From Paracyclopina nana (lineage: Eukaryota; Arthropoda; Copepoda; Cyclopoida; Cyclopettidae): a stretch of DNA of 64,000 nt. A program made the position numbers and the translations under genes. Each line of letters starts with the position of its first letter. Position 1 is the first letter of the stretch. The notes under the pieces were generated by a model. That model ran no database searches. It was given only the letters and a program-made list of their open reading frames with translations, and was not told the origin of the DNA. The DNA lies in the NCBI GenBank assembly GCA_019096065.1, contig JAGUCH010000001.1, forward strand, positions 5,022,001-5,086,000, in the 5' to 3' direction. Below are positions 46,093-61,381 of the stretch, piece by piece.

Positions 46093-46484
46093 AGGTGGAT
46101 CCCACAACATTAGGCAGCTAAGCTTAAGCAAAAGCAAAGTAACTTTGATTGCGAATTTCTCAGCAACCTCTCAACTGATTCGAACCAAAATTGGTAGGAT
46201 TCATCAGAGTTGCCTTATAATTGTTCATGCCTAATTCAGTCCAAATCCGAGGTCACATTCAAAAGATTGGTTTTAAGCAAAGCAAAGCTGGGTTAAGCAA
46301 AGGGAAATTGGGTACCACTTAGCAGCCTCGGATTTGCACTAAATTTGACAACAACAATTATAAGGCAACTCTGATGAATCCTTCCAATTTTGGTTCGAAT
46401 CAGCTGAGAAGTTGCTGAGAAATATGCAATCAAAGTTACCTTGCTTTGCTTAAGCTTAGCTGCCTAATGTTGTGGGATCCACCT
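46093..46484. mobile_element. 392-bp long-TIR MITE, copy 2
   Basis: Same element as 2072-2463 with the same length and ends (AGGTGGATCCCAC). Two substitutions were seen by eye (GGTCACATTC here versus GGTCACGTTC; GAATCCTTCC versus GAATCCTACC). It lies about 200 bp upstream of the PDZ gene's first mapped exon. Confidence 0.88.
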
Positions 46485-49400
46485 AATGGCTAGAATACAA
46501 TATATAAGAATAGGCACATAAAAAAGAATTTGCCAAGTCCCAATTTGTTTTGAGCAATGCTTGGGGCTCGTGGGCGTTCGAAAATCTTTGTAATAGGCTT
46601 CATCCGAGTCGACGGCTGGTATCTTGAAAACTGTCTCGACGTTTGGCCAACTCTGACTTTTCCTGGCTAATATTGACAGAACAAAAGGCCCTTGTTGCAA
46701 AGCAGGGATTTTTGGTTGTGTCTGCTATTTTGATAACTGTACAGCAAGGCAAAAAGTGGCTGAATTGTTTGATGGTCGAGTACATTTACATCTTTCTTAT
46801 GCAATAAGTTTCAGGTTTTGAACCTTCGTTTCGACATCTGCTTTGGGCATCAGTGAAAATTTGATTTTGCACTAATGATGAGTTCTGGCCAAAGGGGCTT
46901 GGCTTCGTGATTCTTTTTCATACTTTTCGCCAGATTGCGAACTAGTAACATAGTAATGCTTTATCACGTCATTTTCAAATTAGTGGTTCACATGCTCAAA
47001 AAAGCATCATGCTAGCCTTTTTTTCATGGTTGCTCCAAATTTTTCATGTATGTGAGCGCGCGCAATGTTCTATTACTTATCATTTGAGTATCGGGAGGTT
47101 TTCACTGATAATTTCCATTAGCCTCACAGAAATTGCTGGGTTAGTCAGGCTGCCATGATAAATTAAGCCCACCATTAGTTGTAGGTCCAAGAAAACGTAT
47201 TTTCGCAAACTTTCTCCGATATTCTCACAATTTTCCTCACTGACACTCTCGCAGCTTCACCCATTGCAGCGCTATTTCGGAAACTTGCTGTTGGACCAGC
47301 TGTGCGATTTCATTTCTGCACTTCATCTGCTAGAACTTCCTAAATATGGAAGTCATAAGTTTAAAGAAACTTTTGGACTGTTCTTACGTTACCACATTTC
47401 GGTCTATGCCTAGTTTTTTGGTCTGCGCCGCCGCATCAATGGATATTCTGACGCCTTTAAAATAGCACTAGACTTATCTCTAAGCGGATCTACCTTCGGG
47501 CCATCAAAAAAAGATTGACGTTAAAATCAAGCTTTGCACTGAAGGGTGATATTCATCAAAATCTGCCCCATTTTCAATCATTTTTAGGGGGCAAAGATGC
47601 AAATTCTGCTTTATATAGTTATTTTTATTCGGGGGATATAGACTTATAAAAGGAAATTTTCAATATGAGATGATCTCATTGATTATGCAAACAGTATGAA
47701 AGCTAGAAACAACTCAATCCAAACTCGTAGGCTAAGACGCCTGAAGAGACTGATATCGATCAATTACATTTCTATATGGCTCGCATTCATTTTGGTCCGT
47801 TTCAAATCTATAATGGTCAAAATGAGGTGCCTTTATCAAAAATCCACCACCTGAAGACAGGGCCGATTTGAACAGTTAAGCCACACACGATAGCCTCTCG
47901 CAGTATAGTAGCAATTGAAAGGAATTCATTGCATTAAGGGAAAATTTAGCTGTGTAGTAATTGTAAAGGGTGCACAATATGGTGGCTATAAAGCGTGGAT
48001 GTTCAATAAAAACAAGGCTTCATCGTGCACTGTTGTACCGTTTTTAGCCATCAAAACTAAGGCTGCAAATTTCGTCGAAAGTAGCATATAGCATGTGTCA
48101 CGAAACATTATTTGCGTCCCATCAGTCTTTTAACAATTTTCATAAACGAGTAATTGCTATTCAAAAGGGAACTGAAGGTTCGCCTCTTCAGTGTAAACAC
48201 ACTTTCTCCATCTTCGAGTTTGGACATCAACAACAATGCCATGTGGGGGGCACTAGTCGCCGAAATTATTATTGAATGCACGTCAACTATGCTAGCTGCA
48301 AATCCTCGCAAGCTTAAAAAATATTTTATTTTTTTTGGTTGATGATGATTGATCAGCAGTCAATCATCAAAAGTCAAGTCAGGTAGAATTGACAAACGAT
48401 CTTTACGACAGCAACAAGTGAAGCGCGAGAATTGTCCAAAAAAGGAAAATCGAGAATTCGAAATGTGCATGCACATATGGAAACTCACGAGCCTTTTTGT
48501 CACCTTAACAGCAACAATCAATTTTTCATGGATTTTTTTAGAATCCACTGTACTTCAATCTGTGCAGCATTCCCTAACTTTCACAATAAATTCTTAATGG
48601 CTACGCTGCTTCCTCTCAAAGTTTTTAAACTTTTCCAGAGAGACAAGGCACGTAAAATCCATATCAAATTGTTTCCTCTTTGCTCTTCTTTTTGTTTTCA
48701 CTCATACTTTTTATTCTTACAAAATGTTGGCAAGAGATGTCAGGTTTCTTACTATTTGTTATGGTTTCACATGGTGTGATAATTGTCATTAGCTACACTT
48801 AGCTAGGTGCTAAAAAACCAGCAGAGTGGAATTTATGGCATAAATATCAGCATCCTACTGAGAAAACTCATTACTTCAATTCAGTAGAATGAGGTGAAAT
48901 TATGGAGGGGCGTGGTTGTTTAGAAACTACTGATTGGATTTCTTATCAATTGATTTTGAAATTATGGCGAGTGGAGTGTGCATGGAAAATCTGCAATGGT
49001 TATACGAGCAGCTGAAGCTTGATGATGATTAACTACTATTCGTAGGCAAAAAGTTTTTTTCGAAGAGCATGGGAAAAATATCAAAAGTAGACTACCATAT
49101 CTGCAACATGCACGACCTACAAACAAGACTCAATAGCTTCTTGTCGACATGTAATCATATGGCTAACCTTAACTGAAATTTCTTTCAAGAATGTGCACTA
49201 TGTCACAGCAATCATCAAAAGTTGACAATCAGCGACCTCAAGGTCACTGCTAGAGCTTTTTTGTCATTTTCTGGCCGTAGCAAAGGTTGAAGGCTAACAA
49301 ATGTGAGTCATCATTGTCAAAAGGAATCTTGAGTATTTGCATTTAGTAAACTCACGCTGCTCAAGCGTTGTCTTGGAAATTACGGGCCTCCAATTTCCGT

Positions 49401-52400
49401 AGAACTGCAAGATTTATGATCTAGTGAAGAAAGTTTCATCTTCATTGGGGCCCATTGGCCCATGTTTGCCGGGGATCGTTCATTCCCAAAAAGAAAGTAC
49501 CAGAATTGGAGCAAACTTTACGCCATTCGAACCTTAGCAGATGCGTAGTAATTTACATTTCCTTATTGATGATTGCATGCATCGGGTGGCTTAGCTCAAA
49601 CAGCATATTGAGATCATCCTAAAATATATCGGGGCAATTCTGGCCTCGTCACGGTTTTGAGAGAGCGCTTTTTTCTTCGTCGTCACCTCAGTGCTGCTCG
49701 AATTTCACCCAATTTTCTCCCACTCGGTTAAGCATTTTTGCCCGAAAAAGTCACGATTCTCAACTACTTTCAATTCAGCTGATTTCCGGACCAACTTTGT
49801 GGTTTTTCCGCGGTCACGGAAGATTCAGGATATGAAGATTGGTTTCTGCCATCTCATCCTCCTTTATTGATCATTTATAGACACTCAATGTCACCGTACT
49901 CCAATGATTTTACCAAGAGCTCACAATTGCGGCACCAAATCACGTAAAGGATCTGACATTAGGTAATATTGCATGATGATGCAATCGCAGCGTAATGATT
50001 TGGGTTGACACTGAAGTCTTTCTCACGTTGTACAGCATAATTCGTATGAATTAACAAAACAAGCGTCCTTACGAAAACTCCCATCTTTTCCTGACTGATT
50101 TTTTCCTAGTTTCGTTTGTAATTAACCAAAAGTGCCTTGCTCTGCGCTTCACTCAACTCTGTCATTGCTGGGTTCAGTATCAAACTGCAGCAGCAACAAT
50201 GCGCGCGTTGAGATCTCCAATTTCAAATTGCGGGTCATGGCATCAATAAAAAAGGCTACAGCTACCTTTGCTGAGTTCAATGGAAAAGTAGTGGCAACTG
50301 CACTGATTGCAGACATTCATTCAAAGTTTTTTTTCACAATTTTTTGAACCTCATTCATTTCCAAACCAGATGGAGAAAGTGAGTAATTAGCCATTTTGTG
50401 CGCGCAAATAAAACGTCTACGACGCATCATCATCCCGACCGGAAATCCATATCATTAACAGCCTGGAAGTTCATTTACTTTTCGAGCTTCAAACCAGATG
50501 ATGATAGCCATGTTTAGGCCAGCCTTGAAAAGGATCCATTAGCAGAAAAGTCGTCCATATCTTGGGCGCTCAATTAGGAAACTATTTTATACATAGCCAA
50601 CTTCACGGATTATTATGAATTTGATCAGCGGCTTAACTTTTAGTTACAGCTTGTAAGCCTCGTTGCCCTTTGGGTCCTAGTGTACTCTATATATTTTCTT
50701 AGTGTCCTCCTTTTTTTAGTTGTTTAATTGTTCCAGTCCTTTTGTGGAGCTATAAATTAGAAGTGTATTTTATTCCTGTATGGCCACTGAATAAAATTCA
50801 GATAATTTATATTTGCACCTGATGGCAGTAGCTAATGGTGAAACACGAATTACAACTTTTCGAGTGGGAATTTGTATTTGTAGCCAAGAGTGTTTTGACT
50901 TGACGCAAATTCGGATCTTGTAAACATTCTAGAAATTAGACCTAAAGGCAAGAAAGTTGTGATTCTTGTTGTTGGCTTCCTAATTTATTTTCCAAGATGG
51001 AACCTTGGCGTCAGTGTGAAAGACCAGTCAAGTCATCGTAAGTGTCATTAAATTTTCGGCTTTTCATCTTTGCTGAGATTTTAGTTTGAAGGAAACTGTC
51101 AAAAGTCTAATTGCACCTGTGTCGCAACTTTTAAAAGATACCAAATCCTTTTCCCAATCTGCTATGGAGGCAACGATAGCATGGATGGAACATGAGAAGT
51201 CCTATTGAGAATTGTTCATTCTTTTTTTGCTTAGTTTTATCCAGCTCTGTGTGAGTGAGCTGGCTTCGTGTAATGTGTGTTGCTTTGAAACATTTTGGTT
51301 TGCGTGTGCTTTGCCTTTTCCCACGTTTCCCTCACAAGTAAGGCTTTTAAGTTTTCGCCTGTAGCAATTAGAGATGATTCGAACGTGCATTGTTTACCAT
51401 TCTATATCACTGCTACTGAGCATTAATTATAATGTTGTGCATCTAACATTAAAGAAAACATCAGGTGGGGTGGAATCATCTTGACCGTAACTGTGCAGTA
51501 TATCTTCCTTAATCTAATGTTGCTTAGTTTTTGTTTCCCACAGAGAGTAGGAAATTTGTTTTGTATTTGCACACGTGCTGCTGTTCTAAATCACTTTTCG
51601 CACCTGGTGAAACGACAAATTGAAAAATTTCTACGGCACAAAAAATGACCGAATGTGATTTGAAGCATGAACCGATTAATTTTACACTTCATATTGTGAA
51701 ATGTCAAGAAATTACAGAGTTTCCTCTTGACGGTTTTTTTTTGCTGCGAGATGACAATCATGGATCTTCAGCTGGTATCGCCAACGTGATTACTCTTTCT
51801 GCAAGACCGAAATGCTTCAATCGTCACAACAGCAAAGTTGATTCAGATTGTTCCCAACAAAGTAGCACTTCTTCTGTATAACGGTCTCAAAAGCTAGAGT
51901 AGGCTGATCTAGAATCCATCAAAAGAATTTGACACGCTCAAATCTGTGATGATGCCATATGATGTTACTACAAATTCATCTGAGCAGCAACAAGATCCTA
52001 TATACCCTACTTAGGCTTAGCTGTTGTTGGCAACGTGTAAGGTTTCAAAAAAAGCTGATCATTTTGTAATATTTGAAATTCCTCGCAACGATTACTGCAA
52101 ACGTAGTGAAATTTTGAACCGCTGCTTTTCAAACCAGCCTTAGCCATTGATTTGATACAATGGCTTAAAAATTGGTCATAATTAGCCCATTCATAATAGT
52201 ACACTTTGTACGAGCTCATTAGCGCTGGAGCCTTGCTTTGTTTGATTTATTATTTCATCGCAGTCGAAGTAGTTTAAAAAGTTAATGTGGCGTCACGGTT
52301 TTTTGTTCGATTAATTACTACGTCTGCTTTTTCCAAATTATGTTAGCCATAGCTGTTGTTGACTTCTCAGTATTTCCATGGCAAAAAATGAGAAAATCAG

Positions 52401-55400
52401 GGCAAGCGTTGCGTGAAATTAATTTCTTGACCACAAAAGTGACATTTTGACAAGTGTGGTTTGGTTGCACACTTTGAAGATTCGCTGCTGAGTAAAAATC
52501 AGCAGCGCATCGTAAACGAACCTCTTATGGCTTTTTCTTGCTAAAATCTAAACCGCAGATGACTCTCACTCATGTCGAGCTTAGTAAGCTAACAATTGTC
52601 CTCAACAACAATGGCACCCTTAATGACTCTTTTTTTTTCCTCACTTTTGCTTTCTAAAACTATTTTCTGTGCTTCTTTGACGCCAATGATTTTGTGACAT
52701 ATGATGGAAAAATCAAAATGAGCTTTCCTATTCATTATTTTCATGATCAGCAAGAATTTGTAGTTAGAGCCCAGCTAAAACTATTTGGAATTTCTTTTCG
52801 ATACCATCAGGCATGAAATGTGTCGTGACATCGGAGATTTCGAGCTAGCGGCAATTTTAAGCAGATGCTGATGACAAAATTGAAACAATTTTAGGTTACT
52901 CGAAAAGTTGAGCTTTGCCATTTCAAGAGGTGGCCATTTGTTATTCAGACGTTCTGTCTACATTACTGCTTACTTATACATACAACAGCTAATATGAGCC
53001 ATTTAAGATGCTTATCTCTATGACGATAGAACCCTTTGCAATGCAATAGAGCTGGCACATTTTGGGCTGTTGAGAAATCATGCCTCACATGCATACCTGA
53101 ATCTGTAGAACTATAGAAGAATACTTGCAAAATTTCCTCATGAGCATAGGAGCGGCAAATTGTCAAATAAATTGTTGCATTGGCATGTTTGGGTAATTGA
53201 AAGTTTTCTTCAGCTTGGCTGAATGCAGTTCCTAGCAAATAAATTCTAGCTCAGGTGATCTTATCTGGAGAAATTGCAAACTAAAGAACACTTGTTCTCT
53301 TTTTGATTGGCTTCATTAAAGTAACTGAAACATAACAATGGCTCTAATAACACCCGCCCTTAGGTGCACAGAAGTACAACTACAAAGCTAATTGCTCATT
53401 AACTTGGTCAACTTTCTAAGCGGCCTTTGAAGCATAAATTTCAAGAGCTTTTCAATGGATCCTCAAAAAAATACTAGAGGGCACTTTCATTGTTTTCATA
53501 TGTAGCTTTGATTTTTACCTCCTTAGCAGCGACAAAATGCCGAGCTTATAAAATCTATCATCAAGACTGCTACTATTTTCCTGCAGGGACTTCCTGATTT
53601 ACCGAAAATTCTCACCACACAGTGATTTAAACCGAACCCGCGGTTAAAGTTCTATTGTGTCATATGTAATATTCCACAATCCTTAGTGTCCATAAATGTA
53701 TTTTGCGGTCAGATTAGCAAAGTTGAATGAAACTTTAATCATTTAGAAGCACACCCCAAACATACTTTCAAGTAAGAAACTAAACCCTGACTAAGCTCTA
53801 AGTTAAGGAAATAGTTTCTTGACGATTTCTCCCGTTTCCCTCCGCTCAAAGAAATGTGTTTTTGTATATCGTTTGAAAACTTAAACTTTCCGAATACTTT
53901 TTCATGGAAAATTAATTGTATCAGCTTTCCAAAATTTCTAAGCTTGTTTTTATAACTAAGCCGGTTTGGAAGAAAAAAGATAAACATGCTAGAAAGGCCT
54001 TCTCATATCGCAGTTTGGTCTAACCTAAACTGATTTTAGTTAAACCACACTGATTCTGGTTAAACTAAACACTACAAGAATGCTGACTTTTGTCCGGACT
54101 CAGATGACAAAGTTACAATAGCTTTAATTTTACAAGCTGTATATCACAACTGAATATGTTCCAAGACCCCTTTTTATGATACTTGAGTTAAGACGTTATA
54201 TGCTGAGAAGAATTTGAGTTTGCAGTTCAGTCATGGCTTCATTCAATTTTGAGAACTCAGCTCTCCTGATCAAAAAACTTGAGAAGACATCAAACGCCTT
54301 GCCAAGAAACTGTCTAGACCACTTTCAATGGAAGAAGAAGATGAACAGAATTCGAAAAAACCAAGCCAGAGCCTACATGTAGTACTACGCGGCCAGATCC
54401 GTCCTCGAAAACATATTACATCGACCTGAGGGCCTAACTGAGCTGCGTACGTACGTACGTTTATAGTATGCCTTTGCAAGGAATTTCTCCCCATCATCAG
54501 CCTGCGCTATGAGCAGACTATTGAACTAATATTTTTCGTTTCCTTCTTGGGCCTTGAATGGCGTATCATTGTTTCAATAACAGCATCATCATTGACAATC
54601 CCCACTATTGCAGCAAGAGACGTCATTGTCCCTTAGGTAAGGAAAGTGGCAATTCCCATTTCACGAGACACTAAGTTATGACAATTGCCTAATTGTTTGC
54701 CTCTTTGCATATTTTGTCCATTCAAAAAAAAGATGCATTTTAAATTGATGGTTTGTAATAGTCTGGCTAGATATATTGTGAAGGGGCCCCCCTGGTGAAC
54801 GCATGTCAATGCGCTCAAGCACTTCCTGAGCCTTGGCTACAGTGCACGGAGTTTGTGGTGTGCAGAATCGTCTTTGATGAGCCAAATTAGCATTTCGTGA
54901 AAGTGCTGGACTGTGAAGATGGTTATTACACGCTGCATAGCGGCAATCTGTCTTGACACAGCAAAATTGGAGCCACTTTTTTGCAATCGCCTTTTTGTCT
55001 CCCATGAAGCAATACTTTTCCCCCTAGCTCCTTCCAGCGCCGCAGGAAAATGTGTGATTTACTTAGGCTGTTGGGAAGATACTAAATTTGCGGGCCCATT
55101 ATTTGCTGCTGCTACTACTGCTACTTTCTGCGTGAAAAGCCCTCATACATTTGGATGTAGCGCTATGTAACTATTAGAAATCATTTGCCAAGCATGATTT
55201 TGATCATGCAAGGATTAATTCAATATTGCATGACGAATAAGTTGGTGGTTAAGGAGTTTTGCTCTCGGTTATCAGTAGTAGCCTTTTATTCTCACGGTTC
55301 AGCGTTTGCATTATTATGCTACTTCAGATGGTGCATGCCCTTTATTTTTCATCAGTTTTCTCCTCTCCTGGTGCAAATAACTTGATATCTGGTGTGTTTG

Positions 55401-58400
55401 CATTTACAATTAGTCAGTTAGCCAAGGCTCAGACTTTGGCGGGCGTTTTCACTACGCACGCTTACTATTCTGTAAAATTATGCAATCCAGGCTAAAGATA
55501 GCCCTGATATGTCATCATGAGTGTCCAATGGCTGACAGATCCTTTTTGTTCACCTGCCAAAATTTGAGATGAAACATGGGAGCAGGAATGTTAATTCTTG
55601 GGTCAAAGGGGCTCATTAGCCTCGTTTTCGCAAACTTGGCTGGCTACCAACTAACTTTCCAAAATCAATTTTGCTCAACAACTTTTCATTATTTTTATCA
55701 CGACGGAAGCTTCCGGGGAAATTAAAAAGAAAACGCTGCTGCTGTTTGGAGGTTAACATGGTAAGATTTTTATTTTTTTTAAAGGAAAAATCTTGCTCAT
55801 CAAAAGCATGGAGGAGGGTAAAAAGTGGAAGAAAGTTTTCTTAAAAGTAGAGCGAGATTTATTTCCATTTTCTCATACTCTAGTCATTTTGTCCTTAATG
55901 CAAATCTTGATTTTCCCAGCAGCACAATTCAGTCTCATGTGCGTGGAGTTGTTCTCTGCATAAAATAAATAATGGCTGTATGAAAAAGTACTATAAATAC
56001 TCGTGTCTTTTAAACCCATGCAGGTTTTTTTTTCTTCCGAAATATGATCGTTTGCTAAACATGCCACAAAAAAATCAAAGTTGTGAATCACAGTGAAAAA
56101 TCAAAAAGATTGCTCTTCCATAGCAAAGGAAAATAAAATTGAGAAAATTGGCTTGCGCGAGGAGTTGTGCACTTCGCGTTTTCTCAATTCCTCAATTGTT
56201 AGCCATCATTTTATTTGCTAGGCAGAACTGGTGAGTAATTTGATCCATACACCATCATCATTGCTTCGCTCAACTTTTGCAAAGTGAAATCGGAAAAGTT
56301 ATAGAATTGCAAATGTTGCTTTTTGCCTGAAAGAATAGGAACTAAATTCTGATTCACTGATTCACATTTTAAAAATACACAGGAAACGTTGAATTTATAG
56401 GGATCTTGCCCTCTTATTAAACTACTCTGCTAATTTAGACGTAATTACCTCCGATTTATGGAATGGGAAATGTAAGGCTTACCTTATGCTCCACTAATTA
56501 TCTTTTTTGAGCTTATGATTTTAAAAGCTCCTTTCCAGGTCTCCTGTTTTCGTTTTGATTTCCTTTTGATTTGCACGAGTCAGTGTGATCAGTAGTTTTT
56601 CCAATAAAGAGCCATTAAAAAGGCAAACCTCACTTAATCTCGTTTTGCCATGTCCAAGAAGTTAAGCAAAATGGGCACTTGTCCACTTTAACACAGGTGG
56701 TCTTGAGGCCTATTTTCGTGCTCAGAACGCATGACCACCCCTTTCGTGCAGCCAGCCATGACATAGCTAGCAATTTACGATTGAGTGTAAATTAGTCACC
56801 TAAGCAAGTTTCATCCTCATTACATGCCAAGTGGCAATTTTGTGGAACTCACGACCAGAGCATAAATTCGAGGAAAGGAATTCTTGGCTTTTAGGTGGTC
56901 GACGTCAGTGGCTGTTGATGGTCCCAATTTTTTGGAACTCATTTCAAAGGCTGTAAAAGGGAAGAGGGTGCTAATTCATTTCCCTTGGAGAAATGAGGTT
57001 TTATGATCTTCCAACTCGGGGCTTTGCATAATTTCTGACCATAAAGAAACTAATCTAAAAACATGTGCCCTGTGTAATTTGCTCTTCTCATTTTCAAATT
57101 ACTGACGCTTTGGAGGAGCCATTGAATGGACGCTGCAAGGCGAGGATTTTGATTCGATTTTATATCGAACCATTTCTGAAGAAAGAATGCCTCGCTAATA
57201 ATGTTTTCACGCGCGATGATGGCCGGTATGATGATGATGATGGTGGTGGTACATTTAGAGTATAGGTAGGTGGAACTGTAGGACGATCCTCCTCAAATTG
57301 CCAGAAGCGAAAAACCCCAATCTACTTTCACTTCAAAGACACATCTCTCTGATGCTCTCAATTCGTGTCACAAATATTTGCCAAAAATTGAACAATAGCT
57401 TGAAGTCGTGAAGAGGGTATTACCAGCCATTTCTGAGGAACAGTCTTGGCATTGTTTGCGCTTAACAAGATTGCGCTGAATTCGCCACACTCGACGCGCA
57501 CCCCCTGTGGGAACTAAAGTTATTTAGCAAAAATATGCTCAATACCTTGATTAAAAAGAAAGAGTTCCTGGTCGGTCAAAGAACTGCTGCATACGGGTGG
57601 GCTCACAAGCATTATACGGCATTGCTGTTTTAAGCGTAATGCTATTATGTCGTGCGTTTTCCAACAGCATCAAAAATGTTTCAGATATTCCCTAAAAGCA
57701 GAGAATTTCACATGAGCTTGCAGCATTTGCAGAAAGGAAAAAAGACCCGAAGGGCCCAACAGCTCATCACTACTTAATGAGAAAACTGGCAACGTCAAAA
57801 ATATCCTGCTATACATGACATGAATTTTTAGAGGGTATCTGAAATGAGGGAAAAGCCCACCCGCTGGTTTCCTCTCGCGAGACGAAAAAAGGAGCCAAAT
57901 TAGCCCCGGGACTTTTCCCCCTTATTTTATAAAAGTAACAAATCCTCAAAAAAGCTGAGCACGATGTGGAGCATAAGGCACATCCCAATGCATAAAAGCT
58001 TTTTCTGAAAGATCGCAGGAGGTTTTTTAGCCTAAGCAGAGGGGGTCAGATGCATTGAAAAGAAATGTGAAAATAATGTGAAAAAAATCAATTTATGGAG
58101 GATTGGTCAAGGATCACATATCATCAAGGAGATGACGAAAAAACAAAGCCAGGTGGTACACCATTGTTTGATAAATAATTTATAATAAATTGAACAACTT
58201 ATTTCCGAAAAATGTGACGCAATTTTCTTTTTTTTCATCGCCCTCTTCGAAAATTGTGGCTGTAGGGCAAAATAATCTCAACTCAGTATACGAATTTTCA
58301 GCCAAATTGCCCAAAATTGGGCATTTTATTGACTACCTTTTTTACCATGCGCCTTTTTGATGGCCAGCCTCAATTGAAATCACATGTTTTACAATCATTC

Positions 58401-61381
58401 CTTTAATTGTTTTACTTCATTGACAATATGGCACGTTTTTCCAAAATGAAAAAAATGGAGGATACCAAATGTCCTGTCTGTGCCGTAAAATTGCCTGTTT
58501 TTCATGAGAGAAAATGAAAAGATTACTGCTGCAAGGCTGCGTGAGGGCGGCTTTGGTCTTCAATTACTTCTAATTATCAAGTTTGATTAATTGTCCGAGG
58601 GGGGAACTGAATGAAAACAAATCTATTGTGCTAATAGTGAAAAAGATATGATTCAATGAGAAAAACTGCCAGTTTATTTTCAATTTATCTCATTTACTTT
58701 TGTGTTCAACTGGACTATGACTGGTTTTCATATACAGTCCTTACGTATGTTAACTTTATCATGAAGCTTCCTATTTGGATGTTCTAAAAGCTAAATGAGA
58801 GTATGTGAAAACTGAATCAATGAAGTTTTCATCCGATACAATTTCCTACGGAAAACTGCGTCAAAATGCCATTTATTCATGGAGAGGGCTCCTGAAAATA
58901 CAGCATGACCTTTGAAAAATTGCGCAAATTATGGCAGAGCAAGGGAGTGACTGACTGGAAAATTGCAATTTCCTGGTAAGCCAAAATTCTTTTAAAGTGA
59001 CAAGAAAGAGAGAACAAAGGAAACTATTCCTTAATAGTTTGCTAAATTCTGACATTTGACTACTGACAGAAGAAGAGACTATTGAAATTGTGGATTTAGC
59101 TCACCTGGCTGATAGTGGGAGTCCACTTTTCACTATTTACTTGTACTTCTCTCGGCCTCGTTACATCATTGATCAATATGAGTGAAAGTGTTTTGGGTGA
59201 TGACAGTCCAAATAAGGGTACTAGTCTGATTTTCTTGCACAAACATGAAATGTATTCCTGCTACGTGACTGTTAGGGACTTTCGCCTATAAATATAAAAC
59301 GCCTGCATCCTGAGACTATTGCTGTTACACTATAACGTACGTAATAACAAAAGTGATCACGCGCGTTCAGGTATGCAATGTTCTCAATAAATGCTCGATG
59401 CCCATTCTACTTTCTTCGCCACGAGGAGTCTGGAAGCTTATCTGACTGATCGACTCATTCATGCTACAAAAGAAGATGAATAGTTTTTTCAACATGAACG
59501 AAAGGTGGTGAAACTGTCACTGTGCTTGGTATAGTAATCATCACCCTGGGGCTCTGGAAAATTTCCCTTATCTTGCTAGTCAACTGCAATAGCTTGCCAC
59601 TCCAAGCTTCAAATTGCTGTTGTTGTTTATCAAAAGGGACAAATCTACAGGCCTTTATGAGCGTTTTCTGAGTCACGACGCAGGCTTAATTGCCTCTCTG
59701 GTTTACCTCTTGATTGACTAATTTGTTTCCTCGCTTCTTCTCGTTTTCCTCATGCTTTGGGAAAACATGCTACACCAAAAGTTCACAAAGGATTGAAAGA
59801 ACATCTCGTAATTGGCTAAATTACATTTTTCATTGCTGCAGAGCATTTCTCCTAGCTTCCCTCTACCTCCTTTTTTCCTTCTTACTCTTGTCAGTCACGA
59901 TTTGCGTTATTTTTGCTACAAATGTATGTGGACTCAGAATATAAAAAATGCAGCTAGGTAGTAATCGAAATTTGTCATTCAAGCTTGCGTGCATTCATCA
60001 TTTTCACGTTTGTTCTCATAATAGTGCAGCTCTTGTGGTGATACCTATAAAAACTCAAATCATTTCTCTTACCTTTGAAGAAAATTCTCAATTAGTTTGT
60101 CGATTGATGTGATGTTTGTGGGAAGAATTCACTTTTAATGATGGTCTCATGCTTTTCACTTTTGTTTATTCACATATGCGTTTTCGCCGAGCAGAAATTC
60201 TTAACTGAAGCTGTTTTCTTCAGCGCTATGAAATAGCGCCTGCGCGCTTTTCTTCTACCCCTAGGCCTAAGACCCCGCTCTTTACCTACTGCTAATATAC
60301 CTGGCATGCCAAAGGTTTCCCCCCTTCAAATGAATCACAATTCAAAATCCGAATTGGCCATCACTCCGATGAGGGGGACACAGCTTTTTGGCTAATCGCT
60401 GCAAAAGCTAGTACACTAGTCAAAGTGTATTTGCCTTAATGATACACGTGTGCACTGAAGAATTGAAAATAGTAGAGTATCACACCAATTCAACCGTTCA
60501 GAAATGAAAAATTAACTTGAAGAATTGTTTAATTGAGATCGAACTTTCTATGTGGGGCGTAAGTCACACATTTAATTACCAAGCAAAGCACACGAGGTTG
60601 CCAAAATTGTAACTCTAAAGTAATGGCATAGCAACCATAAAAAGGAAGATAAAAACAGTTAAGCTCACTCTTTTGAGACCACTTCTTCAGGTGTAAAGCA
60701 AACATTTTGAGAATTTCCCCATTTTAACCAAAACCGCTATAAGCAGCTACAGCTAGTGTGGCATGGGTGGGGAGCTCAAAGATTCTCACATATAGTAGTA
60801 TTTTCCCTATGCTCAAATGCCATCTCACAGGCGCGCGCCCATTGTTGTCACAACTTTGGTCAAGAAACGCCCAACTGCTGCCGAACTTTATGCATTGCCT
60901 TCTTTTCCATGGCAGAATAAGAAAGAATTTGTCCACTAGCAAACCGCTACCTTCGCGGATAGCGTTTTATGTTTGCTCAATAAAACTTGCATCTTCATAG
61001 CCAATCTAAAAAGGTGACGCGCGTTGTAGCTCCTCACAAAACTGTTGTTAGGCTGTATGTGTAGCAGCTTGTCGATCTCAATTCGTGTGAGCCACGGAAT
61101 TTGTCGATTATATTAGATTACTTAGCCTTGGGCTAAAAGAATTAGGCTGAACAAACCAGATCGTATGCTGCTGCCTCAGTTTTTATTGCTTAACAGATGA
61201 TTTTGACTTCCGGTCCGCTTGCAGATTTACAGAGACCACTCAGTTTTTATTATGTCTCCATTTTGGTCTCTATATAACTAACGGAATCTAGAACTGTAAA
61301 CTGGACCAATAATATTGCTTTGGGGATGATAAGAGCAGTGGTTTTCGGGGAATTGGAAATTAATTTTGTAGTTAATTTGCA
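46485..61381. other. 15-kb gene-poor region
   Basis: AT-rich DNA with only short open frames that show no domain, signal peptide or convincing splice structure. A short ACGT run occurs at about 54445-54460 and a GATGATG/GGTGGT run at about 57225-57250. It may contain 5' introns or regulatory DNA of the PDZ gene on the minus strand, or small exons I cannot recognise. Confidence 0.45.

Noticed and set aside
54231..54380. Small basic plus-strand frame (MASFNFENSALL...)
   Set aside because: About 48 codons with no family resemblance, splice context or supporting promoter; indistinguishable from chance.
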